From contig CAIJMQ010000062.1 of assembly GCA_903821905.1 (NCBI GenBank), positions 1 through 20,012 on the forward strand: a DNA stretch of 20,012 bases, read 5' to 3'. The position numbers and the translations under genes were made by a program. How positions within the stretch are numbered: position 1 is the first letter of the stretch; every line of letters begins with the position of its first letter. A model generated the notes under the pieces. That model saw only the letters and a list, made by a program, of their open reading frames with translations, had not been told where the DNA came from and searched no databases. Below, one piece after another: positions 13,986 through 20,012 of the stretch. The stretch comes from an uncultured bacterium (GTDB taxonomy: Bacteria; CAIJMQ01).

Positions 13986-15086
13986 ATGGCTAAGATAGAT
14001 TTTGGTGGGGTAAAAGAAGAAGTAATTATGCGCAAAGAATTCCCCATGTCAAGAGCCCGCAAGGTGCTCAAAAATGAAACAATTGCCGTTATAGGTTACG
14101 GTGTACAGGGACCTGCCCAATCGTTAAATATGAAAGATAATGGTTTCAATGTTATTATCGGACAGTCAAAGAAATTCAAGAAAGATTGGGATCGGGCTAT
14201 GAAAGATGGTTGGAAACCCGGGAAAGATTTGTTTGAAATGGAAGAAGCTGCTAAACGCGGGACTATTGTTGAAATGTTAGTTTCCGATGCTGCTCAAAGA
14301 TCCATATGGCCTGTTATAAAAAAATGTCTAAAGCCGGGCAATGCGTTATATTTTTCACATGGTTTTTCCATAGTGTATAAAGAACAGACAAAAATCATTC
14401 CTCCTAAAAATGTAGATGTGATTATGGTTGCTCCCAAAGGTTCAGGGACATCACTACGCAGAAATTTCCTTTCAGGCGCAGGGATAAATGCAAGCTTTGC
14501 GGTATTTCAGGATGCTACCGGTAGAGCTAAAGAACGTTGTATTGCATTGGGGATTGCAATAGGTTCCGGCTATCTTTTCCCGACAACATTTAAAAAAGAA
14601 GTTTATAGTGATTTGACTGGTGAACGTGGCGTTCTTATGGGTGCTCTTGCAGGTATTATGGAAGCGCAGTACGCAGTCTTGAGAAAGAACGGACATAGCC
14701 CGAGTGAAGCATTCAATGAAACGGTTGAAGAATTAACAGAAAGTTTAATTCGGCTTGTAAGCGAAAACGGTATGGATTGGATGTATTCCAACTGTTCAGC
14801 CACAGCCCAGCGTGGTGCTCTTGATTGGAAACCCAAATTCAGAGCTGCAGTATTGCCTGTATTTGAAGATTTGTACAAAAGAGTAGCCTGCGGTTTAGAA
14901 ACAAAGCGAGTTTTGTCCTCTTGTGGTCAACCCAACTATCAGGAAAAACTTACAAAAGAACTTCAAGTTATGGGTAATTCGGAAATGTGGCTGGCTGGTA
15001 AAGCTACACGTGCTCTTAGACCTATGGAACCAGCAAAGAAAATATCCAGATTTACAAAAGGAATTGCTGGAAGAAAATCCAATTAA
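13986..15086 (+). CDS. ilvC: Ketol-acid reductoisomerase, fungal Ilv5-like type
   Basis: 366 aa, longer than ordinary class I bacterial enzymes (about 330-340) and much shorter than class II (about 490). It rearranges and reduces acetolactate or acetohydroxybutyrate with NAD(P)H and magnesium in valine, leucine and isoleucine synthesis. The Rossmann loop is GYGVQG (37-42); SHGFS and VAPKGSGTSLRR follow; metal ligands fall in SDLTGERG (Asp209, Glu213) and ETVEE (about 245-249); the C-terminus has GNSEMWLAGKATRALRP. The motifs, the length and the GDW-like KPGKDLF segment resemble yeast Ilv5 and the Bacteroidetes enzymes more than E. coli IlvC. The coenzyme loop (GQSKKFKKDW) has no obvious signature to call NADH or NADPH. 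No ilvB/H/D or leu gene is adjacent. The gene after it begins 16 bp downstream. Confidence 0.95.
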   Translation: MAKIDFGGVKEEVIMRKEFPMSRARKVLKNETIAVIGYGVQGPAQSLNMKDNGFNVIIGQSKKFKKDWDRAMKDGWKPGKDLFEMEEAAKRGTIVEMLVSDAAQRSIWPVIKKCLKPGNALYFSHGFSIVYKEQTKIIPPKNVDVIMVAPKGSGTSLRRNFLSGAGINASFAVFQDATGRAKERCIALGIAIGSGYLFPTTFKKEVYSDLTGERGVLMGALAGIMEAQYAVLRKNGHSPSEAFNETVEELTESLIRLVSENGMDWMYSNCSATAQRGALDWKPKFRAAVLPVFEDLYKRVACGLETKRVLSSCGQPNYQEKLTKELQVMGNSEMWLAGKATRALRPMEPAKKISRFTKGIAGRKSN

Positions 15087-15088
15087 TC

Positions 15089-15093
15089 GGAGG
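15089..15093 (+). promoter_or_regulatory. Shine-Dalgarno fixing the TTG start of the GNAT-like gene
   Basis: GGAGG, 9 bases before TTG at 15103 and 2 bases after the ilvC stop. The frame is open 60 codons further upstream inside ilvC, but only this start has a ribosome site and lies outside the upstream gene. Confidence 0.8.
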
Positions 15094-15102
15094 TCGGACA
15101 AC

Positions 15103-15735
15103 TTGAAACTTAGAGAACACCAAGTTACGCTTCAAGGAAATAAAGTCGTTCTTCGTCCCATGACGGAATACGATTGGGATATAGTATGGAGGTGGAATTA
15201 CAATCATAATACTCTCTACTTTTCCGGAGGCCGTAATTTCATTGAATATTCCCCGGAGCGAATCCAAGCAATGTACCGCCGTATTTCTGAAGATGCTTTT
15301 TGTTTTATTATTGATGTTCCGGCAAGCCAATTAACCTCCAAACAGTTAGTTGATTCTGATACTGATAGCAAACCTATTGGTGACTGCTGGCTTCGGAAGA
15401 TAGACATTGAAAGGATTCTGGTAGCTCATCCTGTGAGGCGATGCAGATGTATCGATTTAATAATAGGGGAGACAGATTTTATGAAATCTGTATTTAGTAT
15501 TGATATAATCAGCACATTGACGCAGTTTGGTTTCGAAAAAGAAGGTGCAGAAATAATGTTTGGTTGTGAAATTCCTGATTATAATAGACAAAGTTTAAGG
15601 GCTTTCCAGAAATCAGGATATCAAATATACAACAAGGTAAAACAACCTGCTGGAAACAAATCTCGATATGTCTATGATGTTATTTTGATGAAAGAACAAT
15701 ACAAACTAAAACCGTACAGTAAAGAACAAAAATAA
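15103..15735 (+). CDS. GNAT-fold protein (RimJ/RimL-like) with altered acetyl-CoA loop
   Basis: 210 aa from a TTG start. The fold is that of N-acetyltransferases: VVLRPMTEYDWDIVWRWNY at the N-terminus, PIGDCWLRKID as the central strand, IDLIIGETDF, and IPDYNRQSLRAFQKSGY at the C-terminal end, a conserved CoA-side segment. Where family members have the glycine-rich pyrophosphate loop (WGKGYG-like), this protein reads MKSVFS (127-132), with no glycine, though the flanks align without a gap. Acetyl-CoA binding is therefore doubtful: it may be inactive, may bind another ligand, or may be a recent mutant. The changed codons coincide with a perfect palindrome (15472-15491). It is translationally close to ilvC (16 bp), a link without an obvious functional reason. 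Confidence 0.7.
   Translation: MKLREHQVTLQGNKVVLRPMTEYDWDIVWRWNYNHNTLYFSGGRNFIEYSPERIQAMYRRISEDAFCFIIDVPASQLTSKQLVDSDTDSKPIGDCWLRKIDIERILVAHPVRRCRCIDLIIGETDFMKSVFSIDIISTLTQFGFEKEGAEIMFGCEIPDYNRQSLRAFQKSGYQIYNKVKQPAGNKSRYVYDVILMKEQYKLKPYSKEQK
15472..15491 (+). repeat. Perfect 8-bp palindrome at the GNAT cofactor loop
   Basis: ACAGATTT, loop TATG, AAATCTGT. It lies in the codons for residues 124-130, overlapping the start of the region where the family's acetyl-CoA loop is expected. Confidence 0.6.
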
Positions 15736-15782
15736 GGGGTAGAGCCAAGAAACAGGATATGAAGCACAGAAGCGAACAAGAC

Positions 15783-15787
15783 AGGAG
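15783..15787 (+). promoter_or_regulatory. Shine-Dalgarno of the membrane protein gene
   Basis: AGGAG, 8 bases before the ATG at 15796. It supports this start within the purine-rich 60-bp spacer after the GNAT-like gene. Confidence 0.7.
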
Positions 15788-15795
15788 AACCGCAG

Positions 15796-16794
15796 ATGAA
15801 AAAACCTAAGAAAAAGTTGGAAATACCGGCTTACAAGGATAAAAATGTAGGACTTGTTGCATTCGGAATTCTGCAGATTTTTATGGGCGGATTTTGTATT
15901 CTTTTAATACCTTTCATGCTTTTCGGTATGATTATTTCTAATACTATTAATAAATCTACAGCAATGCCTTTAAGCTTGCCGATGATGGCTCAAAGCATTT
16001 TATTCTATATTCTAATAGCTGTGTGGTTTATATTGATGGGAATCGGTTCTATCAAAGCACGTCGATGGGCAAGATCACTGATAATAATATCATCTTGGTT
16101 TTGGCTTATTTGCGGAATAATAGGATTTATTTTCTGGAGTATATTTGTTTCACCGGATGTCTATAAACAAATTGTTTTAAAAGAACAAACACCTCTTTTT
16201 GCCATTGCCATTATCAAACTTATTATAACAATATTTCTGCTTGGAATTTATGTTATTCTGCCCAGTGTTTTCCTTCTATTTTATACGGGCAAGAATGTCA
16301 AAGTCACTTGTGAATTCAGAGACCTCAAAGTCCGATGGACTGACAAATGTCCTTTACCTGTCCTTGCATTAAGTTTCATATTTGTAATTTCAGCACTTTC
16401 AATGCTGCAAATGTCGTTCTATGATTTTGTAATTCCGTTTTTTGGTTCCCTGATAAGCGGATTACAAGGTGCTATCGTAGCTCTCATTATCATATTACTG
16501 CTTATTTCTCTTGCTGTCGGCACATATAAGCTAAAGATGGTGGCGTGGTGGAGTGCCGTTGTGGTAATACTTCTCGGTACGGTATCAACAATTATGACAT
16601 TCTCGCGTATCAGTTTGTTGGAATTCTATCAAAAGATGAATTTTTCCGAACAGCAATTAAAAGTCATCCAACAAATGGGCATATTCCAGAATTTCAGTAT
16701 GACTTGGTATAGCATATTCTGGACCGTGGTATTTCTGGGATACTTGATATACACGAGAAGGTTTTTTGTTAAGCATACTGAAATTAAAAAGTAA
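15796..16794 (+). CDS. Polytopic membrane protein of unknown function
   Basis: 332 aa with about eight hydrophobic segments: roughly 18-48, 66-85, 93-118, 133-164, 188-206, 212-241, 247-268 and 303-320. The N-terminus is basic and cytosolic (MKKPKKKLE), and the loop before segment 5 has a compact motif ending WTDKCPLPVL (about 181-190) that looks conserved rather than random. I cannot assign a characterised family. It lacks transporter signatures I would recognise and has no soluble domain. It is 23 bp upstream of the NicO-type transporter gene and probably co-transcribed with it, so an accessory role in metal transport is possible but unproven. Confidence 0.8.
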   Translation: MKKPKKKLEIPAYKDKNVGLVAFGILQIFMGGFCILLIPFMLFGMIISNTINKSTAMPLSLPMMAQSILFYILIAVWFILMGIGSIKARRWARSLIIISSWFWLICGIIGFIFWSIFVSPDVYKQIVLKEQTPLFAIAIIKLIITIFLLGIYVILPSVFLLFYTGKNVKVTCEFRDLKVRWTDKCPLPVLALSFIFVISALSMLQMSFYDFVIPFFGSLISGLQGAIVALIIILLLISLAVGTYKLKMVAWWSAVVVILLGTVSTIMTFSRISLLEFYQKMNFSEQQLKVIQQMGIFQNFSMTWYSIFWTVVFLGYLIYTRRFFVKHTEIKK

Positions 16795-16817
16795 AAAATA
16801 ACTAGCATAATTCTAAA

Positions 16818-17531
16818 ATGACACCGGAATTAATACTTCTCACCATTACTGCGATTTCAATAGGATTCTTTCATACATTGTTTGGACCTGACCATTATTT
16901 GCCGTTTATCGTGATGGCTCAAGCGAGAAAATGGTCTTTACCCAAGACAACATTAGTAACCTTTTTGTGCGGACTGGGACATGTTGGAAGCTCTGTTTTG
17001 TTAGGTATGGTTGGTGTTGCTTTTGGTATTGCTGTAAGAAGATTGGAGTTTGTGGAATCATTCCGCGGTAATGTTGCAGCTTTGATGTTTATTGCATTTG
17101 GTTTAGTGTATTTTGTTTGGGGGTTAAGACGTGCTTTCAGGAATCAACCCCATACACATGCACACTTTCATCAAGGCGGTCATCCTCACGTTCATAAACA
17201 TGAGCATAGCAATGAACATGTACATCTTCATGAAAAAGAAAAAGCTGTTAACATTACACCCTGGATTATCTTTACAATTTTTGTTTTTGGTCCCTGCGAA
17301 CCGTTAATACCCATACTCATGTATCCTGCAGCAAAGAATAGTATCTTTGGTATGGTGTTGGTAGCAAGTGTTTTCAGCATAGTTACTATTTCTACTATGC
17401 TGGGAATTGTTCTCGTTTCTACTTTCGGGATAAATTTTCTACCGATGCAACGATTAGAAAGATATAATCACGCATTGGCTGGTGCTGCGATACTCCTTTG
17501 CGGATTAGCAATTCAGTTCCTAGGTTTATAA
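16818..17531 (+). CDS. NicO/TauE-like metal transporter with His-rich loop, probable nickel
   Basis: 237 aa membrane protein with about six helices. The first helix carries HTLFGPDHYLPF (His19, Asp25, His26), the H-x(5)-DH signature of the NicO/RcnA/UreH-type nickel-cobalt permease group. GLGHVGSS (His55) in the second helix is the second conserved region. The cytosol- or periplasm-facing central loop (112-138) has 12 histidines in 27 residues, a typical nickel, cobalt or zinc buffer. FVFGPCEPLIPIL in the second half matches the sulfite-exporter-like superfamily repeat. It directly precedes larE (26 bp), and the Lar pathway inserts nickel into its cofactor, so nickel is the likely substrate. 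Import or export direction is not decidable from sequence. No Shine-Dalgarno is apparent. Confidence 0.82.
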   Translation: MTPELILLTITAISIGFFHTLFGPDHYLPFIVMAQARKWSLPKTTLVTFLCGLGHVGSSVLLGMVGVAFGIAVRRLEFVESFRGNVAALMFIAFGLVYFVWGLRRAFRNQPHTHAHFHQGGHPHVHKHEHSNEHVHLHEKEKAVNITPWIIFTIFVFGPCEPLIPILMYPAAKNSIFGMVLVASVFSIVTISTMLGIVLVSTFGINFLPMQRLERYNHALAGAAILLCGLAIQFLGL

Positions 17532-17557
17532 TCATTGCCTTTTTCCCCAAAATTTAT

Positions 17558-18403
17558 ATGGATAGTCTAAAGAAAAAATCAGATAATTTGAAGCATATCT
17601 TAAAAAAATTCGGAAGTGTTATTGTTGCTTTTTCAGGTGGCGTTGACAGCACTTTTTTGCTTAAAAGTGCAATAGATGTTTTAGGCGACAATGTAATCGC
17701 TGTAACTGCTGATTCGGAAACTTATCCTTCTTCGGAACTGAAGGGCGCAAAGAAGCTCGCCCGCAAATTGGGCGTAGAGCATATAATAATCACTACCGAA
17801 GAATTATCCAATCCCGGATTTGTGAAAAATCCCATCAATAGATGTTATCTCTGTAAAAAAGAGTTATTCTATAAATTTAAAAAGTTCGCCGAAGAAAGAG
17901 GAATATCCCATATCGTTGAAGCATCTAACTACGATGACTTGAAAGATTTCCGCCCGGGAAGAAAAGCTATTAAGGAACTTGGCATAAAAAGCCCTTTGCT
18001 GGATGTAAAACTTACAAAGGAAGAAATCAGACAACTTTCCCGAAAAGCAGGTCTTCCCACCTGGAATAAATCGTCTTATGCCTGTCTTGCTTCAAGAATA
18101 CCTTATGGCGTGAAAATTACTCCCGCTAAACTAAAGCGGATTGAAAAAGCCGAGGAATTCTTGAAAAGTTTAAAACTGCATCAGGTTAGGATAAGGGACT
18201 ATGGCGATATGGCTCGCATTGAAGTATCAAAAAACGATATACCCTTAATCTTAAAAGATAAAGTGAGAACAAAAGTTATTGAGAAGTTAACCAAATTAGG
18301 ATACCATTACATCACACTTGATTTGGAAGGATATAGAACGGGAAGCATGAATCCCCTAGAAATTCGAAGAATTTCAGGGACTAAGTCCTCGGAATCTTTC
18401 TAA
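17558..18403 (+). CDS. larE: LarE, pyridinium-3,5-biscarboxylate mononucleotide sulfurtransferase (iron-sulfur type)
   Basis: 281 aa from ATG 17558. The frame is open to 17498, but that part overlaps the transporter gene, and with this start the key cysteine falls at 176, the same number as in Lactiplantibacillus plantarum LarE. The PP-loop SGGVDS (26-31) adenylates the substrate carboxylates, then sulfur is added to make the bis-thiocarboxylate precursor of the nickel-pincer nucleotide. Cys96 and Cys99 (CYLC) join Cys176 (YACLASR). In known family members a lone Cys176 is sacrificed per turnover, while the three-cysteine type holds a [4Fe-4S] cluster that can carry extra sulfide and is catalytic. 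GYRTGSMNP (about 263-271) is where the family usually ends; the last residues (about 272-281) are an extra tail. Next gene larB follows by 31 bp. Confidence 0.93.
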   Translation: MDSLKKKSDNLKHILKKFGSVIVAFSGGVDSTFLLKSAIDVLGDNVIAVTADSETYPSSELKGAKKLARKLGVEHIIITTEELSNPGFVKNPINRCYLCKKELFYKFKKFAEERGISHIVEASNYDDLKDFRPGRKAIKELGIKSPLLDVKLTKEEIRQLSRKAGLPTWNKSSYACLASRIPYGVKITPAKLKRIEKAEEFLKSLKLHQVRIRDYGDMARIEVSKNDIPLILKDKVRTKVIEKLTKLGYHYITLDLEGYRTGSMNPLEIRRISGTKSSESF

Positions 18404-18414
18404 GATTCCAGAGG
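18387..18414 (+). other. Stem-loop across the larE stop codon
   Basis: CCTC-GGAATCTT (18387-18398) pairs with AAGATTCC-A-GAGG (18402-18414) around the loop TCT, giving 12 pairs with one bulged A. The TAA stop (18401-18403) lies at the loop. A shorter palindrome, GGACT-A-AGTCC (18378-18388), precedes it. No U-tract follows, so it is not an intrinsic terminator. The GAGG of the 3' arm is part of the purine run ahead of larB, so it could modulate larB translation or stabilise the upstream mRNA. Confidence 0.5.
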
Positions 18415-18434
18415 GAAGGTAATAAATCAAAAAC

Positions 18435-19187
18435 ATGGATAGGATAGAACTCAAAAAAACACTGGAGCAGGTGAGAATCGGAAAGCTAAGTGTTGAAAAG
18501 GCAATCGGTAAATTAAAACATTTTCCCTACAAAGACCTTGGCTTTGCAAAGATTGATACGCATCGCTCTCTAAGGCGGGGTTTCCACGAAACTATTTTCT
18601 GTGAAGGCAAGACAATTGAGCAGATAAAGAAGATAGTTGCAAAGACCAAGAAATCCGAGATTATGGCGGCAAGAGCAAGCCCTCAAGTTTTCAAAGCAAT
18701 AAAGAAGATTATCCCCGAAGCAGTATATTTTGAAAAAGCAAGAATAGTAGCTGTCCCGCCTCGCCCGCCGAAGCTTCAGCGAAGGCGGGCACAAAAGACC
18801 ATTCTCATCATTACCGCAGGCACTGCCGATATTCCTGTAGCCGAAGAAGCCGCAGTTACGGCAGAACTTATGGGTAACAAAGTTGACCGTCTCTACGATG
18901 TTGGAGTTGCGGGAATTCATCGTCTATTAGACCATCACGAAGAATTATCCAAAGCAAGTGTCCTTATTGTTGTTGCCGGCATGGAAGGCGCTCTCCCCAG
19001 TGTAGTAGGGGGGCTCGTTGATAAACCCGTGATTGCAGTTCCGACAAGTATAGGTTATGGAGCAAGTTTTGAGGGATTAGCCGCTCTCCTTTCAATGCTC
19101 AACAGCTGTGCCCCGGGAATAACCGTTGTTAACATTGATAATGGTTTTGGAGCTGGATACTTCGCTAGTTTAATAAATAAAAAATGA
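18435..19187 (+). CDS. larB: LarB, pyridinium-3,5-biscarboxylate mononucleotide synthase
   Basis: 250 aa. LarB carboxylates and hydrolyses nicotinate adenine dinucleotide, the first step to the nickel-pincer nucleotide used by lactate racemase and related epimerases/racemases (LarA family). The N-terminal helical part has FAKIDTHRSLRRGFHETIF; the C-terminal PurE-like domain has TAGTADIPVAEEA (from about 126), RLYDVGVAGIHR, VAGMEGALPSVVGGL and PTSIGYGASFEGL. Between the domains, residues 108-120 (PPRPPKLQRRRAQ) are not family-like and come from a GC-rich palindromic DNA insert. The active-site motifs are intact, so the protein should work. Its stop overlaps the next ATG (ATGA, 19184-19187). 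LarC, the nickel-inserting enzyme, is not in the window. Confidence 0.94.
   Translation: MDRIELKKTLEQVRIGKLSVEKAIGKLKHFPYKDLGFAKIDTHRSLRRGFHETIFCEGKTIEQIKKIVAKTKKSEIMAARASPQVFKAIKKIIPEAVYFEKARIVAVPPRPPKLQRRRAQKTILIITAGTADIPVAEEAAVTAELMGNKVDRLYDVGVAGIHRLLDHHEELSKASVLIVVAGMEGALPSVVGGLVDKPVIAVPTSIGYGASFEGLAALLSMLNSCAPGITVVNIDNGFGAGYFASLINKK
18755..18790 (+). repeat. GC-rich palindromic insert within larB
   Basis: GCCCGCC (18763-18769) and GGCGGGC (18784-18790) are perfect inverted arms around a 14-base core that contains GAAGCTTC and can also pair CTTC with GAAG. A direct echo, CCCGCC, lies just outside at 18755-18760. The element is far more GC-rich than the surrounding gene and keeps the reading frame. 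Confidence 0.75.
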
Positions 19188-20012
19188 AAAAGTTTTTTAA
19201 AATATTAGGTATTATATTTGGTGGTTTAATCGGGCTGGTTATTATTGTTTATATAATTCTCAATATCGTATTCAGTATCCAACTAAAAGATAAAATTGCT
19301 GAACTAAAAGCACAAGGAAGACCCACGACAATCGCTGAAATTATTCCACCGTCGGTTCCAGACGAAGAAAATGCGGCAATATTCTACAACAAAGCAATTG
19401 AACTAATGAAATCATACAAGGAAGGAAGTGCACTTTATAAAATAGGTGAATTTACACTTGATATTGGTTCTTTTCGAGATATTTCCCAATGGACTAATGA
19501 ACAAAGAGAAGAAATTTCAAAACTAATCAATTCCAAAGAAATGCAGGATATTTATGAACTTTTTGAAGAAGGTTCTCGGAAACCTAAGTGTAGATTTAAT
19601 ATTGAATATGAAAAAGGACATGAAATAGAATTGCGTCATCTTAACCATATGCAATATATTACCAGGTTGTTTTGCTTAAGAGCTTTGCTTGAAGCAGAAT
19701 CTGGTAATGTAGAACAAGCAGTTGATACTCTTCTTATAGGTTTAAGAATTTCAAATCATTTGAAGGATGAGCCATTTAAAATTTCACAGTTGGTAAGAAT
19801 CGCCTGTGATGGAATCATAATAGAATGTATTGAAAGTATTGCGGATTCAAAAAGTGTCACACCCGAAAAAGCAACTTTAATAATGAATGAATTCTGCACT
19901 CGTGATGATATTCAACTTTTTATTAAAGGTGAAGATAGTAATAGGATTTTAGGTATAGGTTTTTTTGAAGATATGTTGCATAATAAAATACCTTTATCTT
20001 CAATCGAATATC
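19184..20012 (+). CDS. Conserved hypothetical membrane-anchored protein, 3' truncated by window end
   Basis: 276 codons are visible and no stop is reached. The ATG at 19184 overlaps the larB stop as ATGA, so translation is coupled. One N-terminal hydrophobic segment (about 7-31; IIFGGLIGLVIIVYIIL) acts as an uncleaved anchor. The rest is soluble and alpha-helical: IPPSVPDEENAAIFYNKAIE (about 53-72) is followed by repeat-like helices, including LLEAESGNVEQAVDTLLIGL, that read like a TPR-type pair. I do not recognise a named family, although proteins with the SVPDEENAA motif seem familiar from uncultured and planctomycete-like genomes. Because it is fused into the lar series by overlap it may just be a passenger, or be related to metal cofactor use. 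Nothing else supports a function. Confidence 0.75.
   Translation, partial: MKKFFKILGIIFGGLIGLVIIVYIILNIVFSIQLKDKIAELKAQGRPTTIAEIIPPSVPDEENAAIFYNKAIELMKSYKEGSALYKIGEFTLDIGSFRDISQWTNEQREEISKLINSKEMQDIYELFEEGSRKPKCRFNIEYEKGHEIELRHLNHMQYITRLFCLRALLEAESGNVEQAVDTLLIGLRISNHLKDEPFKISQLVRIACDGIIIECIESIADSKSVTPEKATLIMNEFCTRDDIQLFIKGEDSNRILGIGFFEDMLHNKIPLSSIEY

Noticed and set aside
14923-15102. Sixty-codon N-terminal extension of the GNAT-like protein inside ilvC
   Set aside because: It overlaps conserved ilvC codons, has no ribosome site, and the strong Shine-Dalgarno at 15089 points to TTG 15103.

Overview
The window is AT-rich bacterial DNA with gene ends overlapping or nearly touching, sigma70-like TATAAT boxes and two tRNA genes without an encoded CCA. 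It looks like an uncultivated candidate-phylum bacterium. The protein mix (archaeal/bacterial-type glycogen enzymes, a fungal Ilv5-like ketol-acid reductoisomerase, a stand-alone nuclease with a CPRC motif, and two unnamed membrane-associated families) makes me think of Omnitrophota or a neighbour. That placement is an impression from gene content only, with low to moderate confidence.

Layout. 46-1074 (+) is an MscS-type channel, followed by a glycogen-synthase-like glycosyltransferase (1138-2859, +). A leftward operon runs convergently into it from 9905 to 2843: glycogen debranching enzyme, GT4 glycosyltransferase, GH57 alpha-glucan enzyme, alpha-glucan phosphorylase. Two of its junctions are ATGA overlaps and the third is 3 bp. 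Together these genes build and mobilise a glycogen-like alpha-glucan. A 332-bp divergent region (9906-10237) separates the operon from a rightward half. It holds promoters for both directions, a large inverted repeat and what looks like a decayed copy of the tRNA-Lys promoter and 5' half.

The rightward half opens with an FHA-PilZ protein, then tRNA-Lys(UUU), tRNA-Glu(UUC), queC, a PAS/HD-GYP protein with a cysteine-studded heptad coil, and a PD-(D/E)XK nuclease. The PilZ and HD-GYP proteins are a likely c-di-GMP receptor and phosphodiesterase pair. Next comes a close-packed series from 13986: ilvC, a GNAT-fold protein lacking its usual acetyl-CoA loop, an eight-helix membrane protein, a histidine-rich NicO-type metal transporter, larE, larB, and a conserved protein cut by the window end.

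The most interesting unit is transporter-larE-larB. LarB and LarE catalyse two of the three steps to the nickel-pincer nucleotide cofactor, and a histidine-rich transporter immediately upstream suggests a dedicated nickel supply. LarE carries the CxxC plus Cys176 set of the iron-sulfur type, and larB has a GC-rich palindromic element inserted in frame in its interdomain linker. larC and larA are not in the window.
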